Program-made: the position numbers and the translations under genes
The notes under the pieces: model-generated
Seen by the model: the letters and a program-made list of their open reading frames with translations, nothing else
Database searches by the model: none
What the model was told of the DNA's origin: nothing
Shown here: piece by piece, positions 18,964-26,608 of the stretch
How the letters are laid out: each line of letters begins with the position of its first letter
Position numbering within the stretch: position 1 is the first letter of the stretch
DNA from: Pseudomonas asplenii
Lineage (GTDB): Bacteria; Pseudomonadota; Gammaproteobacteria; Pseudomonadales; Pseudomonadaceae
Assembly: GCF_001293465.1 (NCBI RefSeq)
Contig: NZ_JSYZ01000017.1
Span: 126,967 to 190,966 of the forward strand
DNA: 64,000 bases
Direction of reading: 5' to 3'

Positions 18964-19099
18964 TTACGCGGGCGTTTTTGCGCTCCCATAGTTGACGCAG
19001 GATTGGCGCTGCATTCGATGATGCATAACGCATGCCGCGCAATGCTGCCGGCCCGGGCTGCGCCTTCATATTTCATCAGTCACTGACGCTAGGTTCTCC

Positions 19100-20764
19100 A
19101 TGGCTCAATACGTCTTCACCATGCATCGGCTGAGCAAAGTTGTGCCGCCGAAGCGGGAAATCCTGAAAAACATCTCCCTGTCGTTTTTCCCGGGCGCCAA
19201 GATCGGCGTCCTTGGCCTGAACGGCTCGGGTAAGTCCACCCTGTTGAAAATCATGGCCGGCGTCGACACCGAGTTCGACGGTGAAGCGCGGCCGATGCCG
19301 GACCTGAATGTCGGCTACCTGCCGCAGGAGCCGCAACTGGATCCGACCAAGAGCGTGCGCGAAGTGGTCGAGGAAGCGGTCAGCGTGATCAAGGATGCCC
19401 AGGCCCGCCTGGACGAGGTCTACGCCGCCTACGCCGAGCCGGATGCCGACTTCGACAAGCTGGCCGCCGAGCAGGCCAAGCTGGAAGCGATCCTGCAGGC
19501 CAGCGATGGCCACAACCTGGAGCGCCAGCTCGAAGTCGCCGCCGACGCGTTGCGCCTACCGGCCTGGGATGCCCGTGTCGAACACCTGTCCGGTGGCGAG
19601 AAACGTCGCGTGGCCCTGTGCCGCCTGCTGCTTTCGGCTCCGGACATGCTGCTGCTCGACGAACCGACCAACCACCTGGACGCCGATTCCGTCGCCTGGC
19701 TGGAGCACTTCCTGCACGACTTCCCGGGTACCGTGGTGGCGATCACCCACGACCGTTACTTCCTGGACAACGTTGCCGGCTGGATTCTCGAACTCGACCG
19801 CGGCGCCGGTATTCCGTACGAAGGCAACTACTCGGGCTGGCTGGAAGCCAAGTCCGAGCGTCTGGCCCAGGAATCCAAGCAGCAGTCGGCTCACGAGAAG
19901 GCCATGAAGGAAGAACTGGAGTGGGTGCGCAAGGGCGCCAAGGCACGCCAGTCGAAATCCAAGGCCCGTCTGCAGCGCTTCGAGGAAATGCAGTCGCAGG
20001 AATTCCAGAAGCGCAGCGAGACCAACGAGATCTATATCCCGGCCGGTCCTCGCCTGGGCGACAAGGTCATCGAATTCAAGAACGTCACCAAGGGTTACGG
20101 TGATCGCGTTCTGATCGACAACCTGTCGTTCAGCATGCCGAAAGGCGCGATCGTCGGTGTGATCGGGGGTAACGGTGCCGGTAAATCGACACTGTTCCGC
20201 ATGCTGATGGGCAAGGAGACTCCGGACTCGGGCAGCATCGAGATCGGTGAAACCGTGCAACTGGCCTGCGTCGACCAGAGCCGCGAGGACCTGGACGGCA
20301 GCAAGACCGTATTCCAGCAGATCTCCGACGGTTCCGACCAGATCCGCATCGGCAACTACGAGATCCCGTCGCGTACCTACGTCGGTCGCTTCAACTTCAA
20401 GGGTGGCGACCAGCAGAAGTTCGTCAAGGACCTGTCCGGTGGTGAGCGCGGTCGCCTGCACCTGGCACTGACCCTGAAGGAGGGCGGCAACGTCCTGCTG
20501 CTCGACGAACCGTCCAACGACCTCGACGTCGAAACCCTGCGTTCCCTGGAGGAAGCCCTGCTGGACTTCCCGGGCGCGGCCATCGTGATCTCCCACGACC
20601 GTTGGTTCCTGGACCGTGTGGCCACCCACATCCTGGCCTATGAGGACGATTCGCAAGCGGTGTTCTTCGAAGGCAACTACACCGAGTACGAAGCCGATCG
20701 CAAGAAGCGCCTCGGCGACGCAGCGGCCCAGCCACATCGCGTACGGCACAAGAAACTGGCCTGA
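19100..20764 (+). CDS. ettA: Energy-dependent translational throttle protein EttA
   Basis: A soluble ABC-F protein of 554 residues with two ATPase domains and no membrane part. It binds the ribosomal E site and gates the first peptide-bond step according to ATP/ADP. Walker A motifs are GLNGSGKST (near 40-48) and GGNGAGKST (near 356-364); signatures are LSGGEKRRVAL and LSGGERGRLHL; Walker B regions are LLLDEPTNHLD and LLLDEPSNDLD. The basic linker WVRKGAKARQSKSKARL between them is characteristic. It is monocistronic, with a strong terminator after it. Confidence 0.96.
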   Translation: MAQYVFTMHRLSKVVPPKREILKNISLSFFPGAKIGVLGLNGSGKSTLLKIMAGVDTEFDGEARPMPDLNVGYLPQEPQLDPTKSVREVVEEAVSVIKDAQARLDEVYAAYAEPDADFDKLAAEQAKLEAILQASDGHNLERQLEVAADALRLPAWDARVEHLSGGEKRRVALCRLLLSAPDMLLLDEPTNHLDADSVAWLEHFLHDFPGTVVAITHDRYFLDNVAGWILELDRGAGIPYEGNYSGWLEAKSERLAQESKQQSAHEKAMKEELEWVRKGAKARQSKSKARLQRFEEMQSQEFQKRSETNEIYIPAGPRLGDKVIEFKNVTKGYGDRVLIDNLSFSMPKGAIVGVIGGNGAGKSTLFRMLMGKETPDSGSIEIGETVQLACVDQSREDLDGSKTVFQQISDGSDQIRIGNYEIPSRTYVGRFNFKGGDQQKFVKDLSGGERGRLHLALTLKEGGNVLLLDEPSNDLDVETLRSLEEALLDFPGAAIVISHDRWFLDRVATHILAYEDDSQAVFFEGNYTEYEADRKKRLGDAAAQPHRVRHKKLA

Positions 20765-20786
20765 TCGGGCCGGCTGTGGAAAAAAG

Positions 20787-20811
20787 CGGAGCCTTCGGGC
20801 TCCGTTTTTTT
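20787..20811 (+). terminator. Rho-independent terminator of ettA
   Basis: A stem CGGAGCC-TTCG-GGCTCCG followed by seven T residues, 22 bp after the ettA stop. Confidence 0.93.
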
Positions 20812-20942
20812 ATGCCCGCCTTTGCGCTGTTTCCGCTTTGGTGCGTCGTCGTGCTCTCATGCGCTTTTAGGGTGCTCTCAGGGCCTGATTCACCCATGGA
20901 TTTACATAAAAAGCACCATTTAAATTCATAAGTGCGACATTT

Positions 20943-20959
20943 TGCACTGTCATAGTGCC
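20943..20959. promoter_or_regulatory. Candidate NtrC site upstream of gdhA
   Basis: TGCACTGTCATAGTGCC fits the NtrC pattern TGCACY-N5-RGTGCA at all but the last base. It lies 65 bp before the gdhA start in an A+T-rich promoter region. Direct repression of gdhA by NtrC has been reported in P. putida, which makes this assignment plausible. Confidence 0.55.
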
Positions 20960-21023
20960 AGTTCAGTTGCTAAAGTCCGGGTCGACTTATTGAAAACGAC
21001 AACTCATTGACGAGACCCTTCCC

Positions 21024-22361
21024 ATGATCGAATCAGTCGACCACTTCCTTGCCCGTCTGAAAAAACGCGATCCGGACCAGCCGGAATTCCACCAGGCGGT
21101 GGAGGAGGTCCTGCGCAGCCTGTGGCCTTTTCTGGAGGCCAATCCGCACTATCTGACCTCGGGCATCCTCGAGCGTCTGTGTGAGCCGGAACGGGCCATC
21201 ACGTTTCGCGTGTCGTGGGTCGACGATCAGGGCAAGGTCCAGGTCAACCGTGGCTTCCGCATCCAGATGAACAGCGCTATCGGCCCGTACAAGGGCGGCC
21301 TGCGCTTCCATCCGTCGGTGAACCTCGGCGTGCTGAAGTTCCTCGCCTTCGAGCAGAGCTTCAAGAACGCCCTGACCTCACTGCCGATGGGCGGCGGCAA
21401 GGGCGGTTCGGACTTCGACCCCAAGGGCAAGAGCGATGCGGAAGTCATGCGTTTCTGCCAGGCGTTCATGAGCGAGCTGTATCGCCACATCGGTGCCGAT
21501 GTGGACGTGCCGGCGGGTGACATCGGCGTCGGCGCCCGGGAGATCGGCTTCCTGTTCGGCCAGTACAAGCGCCTGGCCAACCAGTTCACTTCGGTACTGA
21601 CCGGCAAGGGCATGAGCTACGGCGGCAGTCTGATCCGTCCGGAAGCCACCGGCTTCGGCTGCGTGTACTTCGCCGAGGAGATGCTCAAGCGCCAGGGCGA
21701 CCGCGTCGAAGGCAAGCGCGTGGCGATCTCCGGCTCCGGCAACGTCGCGCAGTACGCGGCACGCAAGGTCATGGACCTGGGTGGCAAGGTGATCTCGCTG
21801 TCCGACTCCGAAGGCACGCTGTACTGCGAGGCCGGGCTGACGGAGGAACAATGGCAGGCGCTGATGGCGCTGAAAAACGTCCAGCGCGGTCGGATCAGCG
21901 AACTGGCGCAACGTTTCGGCCTGGAATTCCTCGCGGGTCAGCATCCATGGGCCCTGAGCTGCGATATCGCGCTGCCGTGTGCGACCCAGAACGAACTGGA
22001 TGCCGAGGCGGCCCGGACCCTGCTGCGCAATGGCTGCATCTGCGTGGCCGAAGGCGCGAACATGCCGACCACCCTGGAGGCTGTGGATATCTTCATCGAC
22101 GCCGGCACCCTGTTCGCCCCGGGCAAGGCCTCGAATGCGGGCGGCGTGGCGGTCAGCGGCCTGGAAATGTCGCAGAACGCCATGCGCCTGCTGTGGACCG
22201 CCGGTGAGGTCGACAGCAAGCTGCATGGCATCATGCAGTCGATCCACCATGCCTGCGTGCACTACGGTGAGGAGAACGGCCGGGTCAACTACGTCAAGGG
22301 CGCGAACATCGCCGGCTTCGTCAAGGTCGCCGAGGCCATGCTGGCCCAGGGCGTGGTCTGA
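21024..22361 (+). CDS. gdhA: NADP-dependent glutamate dehydrogenase
   Basis: A 445-residue hexameric-type enzyme making glutamate from 2-oxoglutarate and ammonia. The substrate motif LPMGGGKGGSDFDPKGKS around residues 119-136 contains the catalytic-site lysines, and SGSGNVAQYAARK near 235 is the dinucleotide-binding turn. Length and motif set fit the NADP-linked small-subunit class. The start ATG follows a purine-poor leader (GACCCTTCCC), a weak ribosome-binding site. The gene ends 6 bp from the stop of a convergent Gre-like gene. Confidence 0.96.
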   Translation: MIESVDHFLARLKKRDPDQPEFHQAVEEVLRSLWPFLEANPHYLTSGILERLCEPERAITFRVSWVDDQGKVQVNRGFRIQMNSAIGPYKGGLRFHPSVNLGVLKFLAFEQSFKNALTSLPMGGGKGGSDFDPKGKSDAEVMRFCQAFMSELYRHIGADVDVPAGDIGVGAREIGFLFGQYKRLANQFTSVLTGKGMSYGGSLIRPEATGFGCVYFAEEMLKRQGDRVEGKRVAISGSGNVAQYAARKVMDLGGKVISLSDSEGTLYCEAGLTEEQWQALMALKNVQRGRISELAQRFGLEFLAGQHPWALSCDIALPCATQNELDAEAARTLLRNGCICVAEGANMPTTLEAVDIFIDAGTLFAPGKASNAGGVAVSGLEMSQNAMRLLWTAGEVDSKLHGIMQSIHHACVHYGEENGRVNYVKGANIAGFVKVAEAMLAQGVV

Positions 22362-22367
22362 GTCTCT

Positions 22368-22862
22368 CTAGGCCGGGTCGATCCGGGTGATCTCGATCAT
22401 CCGGTCGCCGGCCGGACGCCTCCACAACACCTCATCGCCGAGGCGCGCCCCGAGCAGCGCCCGTCCCAGCGGCGAGCCCCAGTTGATCAGGCCGCTGGCG
22501 TAGTCGGCCTGGTCTTCCCCCACCAGTTGCACCCGCTGTTGCCGGTCCTGTTCATCGACGAAGGTCACTTGGCTGCCAATCTGCACGACTTCGCTGGAGG
22601 TCGCTGGCGCGGCGAGTTGGGCGCTGGCCAGGCGCTGGTTGAAATAGCGCAGGTCGCGTTCGATGTCGGCCAGGCGCTGTTTGTCGGCCTGGTCGCCCAG
22701 GGCGCTCTGCTGACCATGCTCGGTCTGCAGGGCGGCGACGCGTGCCTGCAACTGGGCCAGGCCCGTCGGGGTGACGTAGTTGGGTTGGGTGCTGATCTGG
22801 CGCTCCACCGGCTGGCTGGCCTGGGTGGCGGCACTGTCTTCATTGACGAAGGCGCGACTCAT
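22368..22862 (-). CDS. GreA/GreB-family transcription factor
   Basis: A 164-residue protein with the two-part Gre architecture: an amino-terminal coiled coil (about 25-92) and a carboxy-terminal FKBP-like domain (about 95-160, with GSQVTFVDEQ and SPLGRALLGARLGDEVLW). At the coiled-coil tip the GreA residues D41 and E44 correspond to D and D in GDQAD, so an acidic pair is kept. It may stimulate RNA cleavage by backtracked polymerase or compete for the secondary channel. The amino terminus has an extra 25 residues not seen in GreA or GreB. It is a paralogue, not the main greA or greB. Confidence 0.82.
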   Translation of the reverse strand: MSRAFVNEDSAATQASQPVERQISTQPNYVTPTGLAQLQARVAALQTEHGQQSALGDQADKQRLADIERDLRYFNQRLASAQLAAPATSSEVVQIGSQVTFVDEQDRQQRVQLVGEDQADYASGLINWGSPLGRALLGARLGDEVLWRRPAGDRMIEITRIDPA

Positions 22863-22933
22863 GGCGTTCTCCCTTGACTGGCATGGGCAGCATGCTCGCA
22901 GGATTCGGCAGGGAATGGTTGCCCGAAAGCGAC

Positions 22934-23287
22934 CTATTGCGAACGGTAGGCCCTTGCCGCATCGCGGTCCTTTTCCTGTTGCCAGGCACGCTCGCGCTCA
23001 TCCCAGTGGCGGTCCTTGTAGGCCTCGCGGTCTTCGTTCTCGCGCATCGCCTGGCACTGGCGGAAACCGTCGTCCCAGCCGGTGGCGTACTCATGCTGCT
23101 GGAGGTAGCGGGGCACGTTTTTTCTGAATTGACCGGTGATGGCCCCGGCGGCTTGCCGGCCACTGGCACAACCGTCGTCGAAACCATCGGCGAAGGCCGG
23201 TGGATAACCTTGCATGAGCAGATGGTCGCGGGTCGACTCGCACCCGGCGAGTGCGATCATCACGCCCAACAACAGCCAACGCCACAT
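22934..23287 (-). CDS. Small predicted lipoprotein, unknown function
   Basis: A 117-residue protein from the ATG at 23287. The start MWRWLLLGVMIALAGCEST is a lipoprotein signal peptide with lipobox LAGC and lipidated cysteine at 16; the longer frame upstream lacks a signal. The mature part has the repeated type phrases FADGFDDGCASGRQAAG and YATGWDDGFRQCQ, which resemble small glycine/aspartate-rich DG-repeat proteins. The tail is very charged (RDRHWDERERAWQQEKDR type). Function is unknown. It is separated by 71 bp from the Gre-like gene downstream on the same strand. Confidence 0.75.
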   Translation of the reverse strand: MWRWLLLGVMIALAGCESTRDHLLMQGYPPAFADGFDDGCASGRQAAGAITGQFRKNVPRYLQQHEYATGWDDGFRQCQAMRENEDREAYKDRHWDERERAWQQEKDRDAARAYRSQ

Positions 23288-23531
23288 TCCGACACCCTGA
23301 TTGCCTGACCTGCCTGTCGTTGAGTGTAGGCCGTTCTTTGTCAGTAAGGCGTGAAGGCGCGGTCGCGAGACGGTTGTGTTTGAGCGGTTTGTACCCTCGG
23401 CGGGTAAATTTTTCCGGCACGAGTCGTCATCTTTCGATGTAGGGTAATAGCGAGCCGACCGCTCTAAGTCGGTTGTTTCAGCCTCGCGCGAAGGCGCGGG
23501 GACGTGTGTGGTCAAAGAAAGAGAGTTGTGT

Positions 23532-23891
23532 ATGAGTTGTTTCAAAGCCCATGGCATGGGGGTCGGCCTGACCTTGTCCGCCTGCGTTGCCTTGGGTGAG
23601 CCTCTTCCCGAGAGTTCCCTGCTGGATCGTTATGGCATGACGGTGGACGATCTGCCTGCTGCCACCGTGACACAAGCCCCCAAGGCGGCAGTCGAGGAGC
23701 CCGCCAGTCTGTTTCAACTACAACCTGAGCCGCCCCTGGTGGATATTCGCCTCGGCGAGCAGAAAGCGCTGGAGAGTGTGGGTAACATCACCATCGACAA
23801 CATGCTCAGGCGCGATCAGGAGCATTGCCTGCGTCTGCTGGGGCAGTCGCTGGAACGCGACCCCGGGCATACGAAACTGAAATGTGACTGA
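23532..23891 (+). CDS. Hypothetical protein, probably exported
   Basis: A 119-residue protein from the ATG at 23532; a GTG at 23508 in the same frame is less likely because AGAGAG precedes the ATG. Residues 8-29 (GMGVGLTLSACVALGEPLP) may be a weak signal peptide. The remainder is acidic with VDIRLGEQKALESVGNITID and two cysteines near the end (EHCLRLL, LKCD) that could form a disulfide. I do not recognise the family. It faces the DUF4105 gene across a hairpin. Confidence 0.6.
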   Translation: MSCFKAHGMGVGLTLSACVALGEPLPESSLLDRYGMTVDDLPAATVTQAPKAAVEEPASLFQLQPEPPLVDIRLGEQKALESVGNITIDNMLRRDQEHCLRLLGQSLERDPGHTKLKCD

Positions 23892-23909
23892 CCCGGATGG
23901 GTATGTCGT

Positions 23910-23929
23910 GGCCCGCGCCGTCGCGGGCC
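23910..23929. terminator. GC-rich hairpin between convergent genes
   Basis: Stem GGCCCGCG/CGCGGGCC with a CCGT loop, in the 42-bp gap between two converging genes. It lacks a T-run, so bidirectional termination is possible but not certain. Confidence 0.5.
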
Positions 23930-23933
23930 CTGC

Positions 23934-25787
23934 TCAATAGTGATACCACTTCAGTTCCAGCATCACCTCGTTTTCCGCCGACGCCAGTTTGCTGAATTCA
24001 CGCTGGGCGCTCAGGCGCAGGCCGAGGTTGCGCGACAGCTCCCATTGCTGGTTGAGGCTCAGGCTGCGGCGCACTTCACCGTTGGTGAAATAGTCGCCCT
24101 TGGCTTCCAGGCTCAGGTTGCCCAACGGATTCTTCCACAGCAGGCCGGTGTTGAAACCGCTGGCCGGTGACACGAAGGCGGCGAAGTCGGCATTGTGCTC
24201 CAGGCGCACGGTGCCCAGGGCGAAGCCGAGCAGGTCGTCGCCCAGTTGCCAGGTGGCGCCGCCGCCGCCGTTGACATGGCTGACCAGGGTCTGGTCGTCA
24301 TGCTTTCCCGGGACCCGCTCCAGGCCACCCGTCACCTGCCAGGACCACGGCTGCAGCTGCGCGTTGCGGGGTGTCAGCGAACGGATGGTCGCCAGGTCCA
24401 ACTGTTGCAGTTGCCAGTGGTTGCCTTCGTACTGGCGCAGTTTCATCTGCAGGATTTCGATCTGGGCACCCAGCGGGAAACCCTCGGCGTTGTCGTTCAG
24501 GTCGTGATAGGCCATGCGCAGGCCGTACTCGCCGAAGGCCTGGTCGCCCCGGGTACCGAGCCCGGCCTGCCAGGTGCGCGACTCATGGCCGTTTTCCGGC
24601 AGCCCTGGCGGGGTGATTTGCAACTCCGGTGCCGGGTTGCGGTTGATCGCCCGCAGCAGTTCGAAGCTGCGTTGCGCGCGTACCGGGTCGCGCTCCTGGC
24701 CATTGGCCCGGTAGCGTTCGAGCCGATAGGCGGCATCGACGATCAGCGCCTGACGCTCGCGCGGCTGAGCCTTGAAGGCCGGGTCCTGCAGGGCGTTCTG
24801 GTCGGCGCTGACCTTGAGTACCCATTGCTGTTCCTCGGGGTCCAGCGGCTTGGCCCGCTCCAACAGCTCACGCTCGCGGGACGGGCGGTAGTCGATCTTC
24901 TCCACCAGGCCGGCTTCCTTGACCGCCTTCACGGTGTCGGTGGGGATGGCCGTCAGGGGGAACTGTCCGGTCAGGTGCAGGCCGGGGCGGGCGACCTGCA
25001 GCAGTTCCAGCAGGCGATAGGAGCAGTTTTCGTCGAAGAAGAAATAGTCGAAGCGGATCTGCTTCAGTTCCCAGACGTGCTCGACCATCCGCGCGGTTTC
25101 TTCCGGAGTCAGGTTCAGCCGGTACTCCCACAGATCGCGGTTTTCCAGGCTGCGGTATTCCGACAGTTTCTCCTGGTAGGGCACCAGGGCGAACAGCCCC
25201 GGATAACCGCCCATCAGGCCTTTCCAGGCATAGAGGATGCTGTTGTCCGAGCCTTCGATGTAGGCGCCGAAGTTGATCGCGTAGCTGAGCAGCGAGGTCT
25301 GGTCGCGCTGCACATCGGCCTGGTCGATTCGCAGCAGGGTGTGGCCGAACATCGATGACGGGCTGTTCAGGTAGGCGGCGGGAAAGATCATCACCGTGCT
25401 GTGGGGGGCGACATCCTTGAACCACTGGTTGAATTCCGAGCAGTCCGGCGTCGGCAGGTCCTTGAGTTGCAGTTGTGTCTTGAGCCAGCGGGTACGTGCC
25501 GGGTAGACGCATTGGGCATGCTGGTTGCCGGCGCTGGCCGGTGCGTAGAGTGCGGCGACGGTGGCCTTCAGCTCCGCATCGGGGTGATGGGCGCCGTCAG
25601 CGGCGAGAAAAAATTTGCTGTCGCTGACGTAGCTGCGCCAGCCGCCGAGCTTGGCGTGTTCATAATGGCCCAGGGAGATCCAGAAGGGATCGTTGGCCAG
25701 TTGCTGCAAACGTTGATCGTCGAGGTGTGAAGCGGCCTGGAGTGGGGTACAGGCACAGAGCGCCAGGTAGGCAAGGCGTTTGAGCAT
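23934..25787 (-). CDS. DUF4105 (Lnb-like) exported envelope protein
   Basis: A 617-residue protein from the ATG at 25787 with a signal peptide (MLKRLAYLALCACTPLQAA). The middle part carries the DUF4105 signature: YLNSPSSMFGHTLLRI, INFGAYIEGSDNSILYAWKG and FFFDENCSYRLLELL, with a histidine and cysteine that look catalytic as in NlpC-like folds. The last 180 residues alternate polar and hydrophobic residues and end in WYHY, consistent with an outer-membrane beta-barrel or barrel-like domain. Function is not established; a cell-envelope hydrolase is a guess. It is preceded by a DUF3015 gene with a hairpin between. Confidence 0.8.
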   Translation of the reverse strand: MLKRLAYLALCACTPLQAASHLDDQRLQQLANDPFWISLGHYEHAKLGGWRSYVSDSKFFLAADGAHHPDAELKATVAALYAPASAGNQHAQCVYPARTRWLKTQLQLKDLPTPDCSEFNQWFKDVAPHSTVMIFPAAYLNSPSSMFGHTLLRIDQADVQRDQTSLLSYAINFGAYIEGSDNSILYAWKGLMGGYPGLFALVPYQEKLSEYRSLENRDLWEYRLNLTPEETARMVEHVWELKQIRFDYFFFDENCSYRLLELLQVARPGLHLTGQFPLTAIPTDTVKAVKEAGLVEKIDYRPSRERELLERAKPLDPEEQQWVLKVSADQNALQDPAFKAQPRERQALIVDAAYRLERYRANGQERDPVRAQRSFELLRAINRNPAPELQITPPGLPENGHESRTWQAGLGTRGDQAFGEYGLRMAYHDLNDNAEGFPLGAQIEILQMKLRQYEGNHWQLQQLDLATIRSLTPRNAQLQPWSWQVTGGLERVPGKHDDQTLVSHVNGGGGATWQLGDDLLGFALGTVRLEHNADFAAFVSPASGFNTGLLWKNPLGNLSLEAKGDYFTNGEVRRSLSLNQQWELSRNLGLRLSAQREFSKLASAENEVMLELKWYHY

Positions 25788-25821
25788 GGTCGGCAACTGT
25801 TGTCCGGGTCGGGCAGGGAAT

Positions 25822-25841
25822 GCCCGCCCCGAAGGGCGGGC
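25822..25841 (-). terminator. Intercistronic hairpin after the DUF3015 gene
   Basis: Perfect 8-bp stem GCCCGCCC/GGGCGGGC with a CGAA tetraloop, 10 bp past the DUF3015 stop and 35 bp before the DUF4105 start. No T-run follows, so it may attenuate or stabilise the message instead of ending it. Confidence 0.5.
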
Positions 25842-25850
25842 GGGTCACGC

Positions 25851-26339
25851 TCAAGCCTGGGTGGCGTACTTGGCCAGGCGTGGATCGCTCTTGAGAACGG
25901 CCAGGGTGTTGGTGTGCACGTCGTCGGCGGTGACGTCGGCCTTGTTGAAGATCTGCTGGAAGTGCTCGTGAGTCACGGCGGCGAAATGCGCACGATCTTC
26001 CGGCGCCACACCGAGCACCACGGCGTAGGTGGTCAGCGCCTCGCCCTGGCCCTTGGCCATGTCTTCCGACAGTTCGTTCATCATGCCATTCATGGCGATC
26101 CAGGATTTGCCGCCATAGGTCAGCGCGTCCTTGGTCGAGCAGCCGTTGGTACCGGAGGTCATGCCGAAGGTGGCGTTACCGGAGGTGCCGTTGGTGGTGG
26201 AGGCCAGGAAGTGCGCCGGGGTACCGCGCTGGCCTTTGAACAGCATGTTGCCCCAGCCGCAATCCGGGCCGCCTGGTGCCTGGGCCATGGCCTGGAGAGA
26301 GACGACGGTGAAGAGAGTACCGAGAAGAATCCGTTTCAT
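25851..26339 (-). CDS. DUF3015 family exported protein
   Basis: A 162-residue secreted or periplasmic protein. The signal peptide is MKRILLGTLFTVVSLQAMAQA. The mature protein begins GGPDCGWGNMLFKGQRG and contains TTNGTSGNATFGMTSGTNGCS, the glycine/threonine-rich pattern of DUF3015, with two cysteines that may pair. No function is known for the family. It is 63 bp upstream of the DUF4105 gene on the same strand, so the two may share a promoter in 26340-26608, where I see no other gene. Confidence 0.85.
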   Translation of the reverse strand: MKRILLGTLFTVVSLQAMAQAPGGPDCGWGNMLFKGQRGTPAHFLASTTNGTSGNATFGMTSGTNGCSTKDALTYGGKSWIAMNGMMNELSEDMAKGQGEALTTYAVVLGVAPEDRAHFAAVTHEHFQQIFNKADVTADDVHTNTLAVLKSDPRLAKYATQA

Positions 26340-26608
26340 AGCTTTGTTCTCTTTGTGTGCATGTCAAAACAAGGGACCGGTCTGTTCGAGCCCCGGTGGG
26401 CCGGTTATGGTCCGGCCGCGCACGTTGGAGTTTAGGCACGATCCAAGGGTTCCGTGATTTTTTGCCTGAAGAATGATGTACATGCTTTGTAGTACGGTTC
26501 CGAGGGCTTTTGTCCCGCCGTGAGGTTTCGCCTGCCTGTCGCCTTGCCAGCCGGGGGCGGCGAGCGCCAGAATGCCTGCATCTGCCCCGCCTGATGTAAG
26601 GAAGCCCG

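Noticed and set aside
15059..18991. A 1310-codon open frame on the plus strand opposite morA
   Set aside because: It has no domain, start signal or amino-acid composition of a real protein, and is the mirror of the clearly coding morA strand in a high G+C genome.
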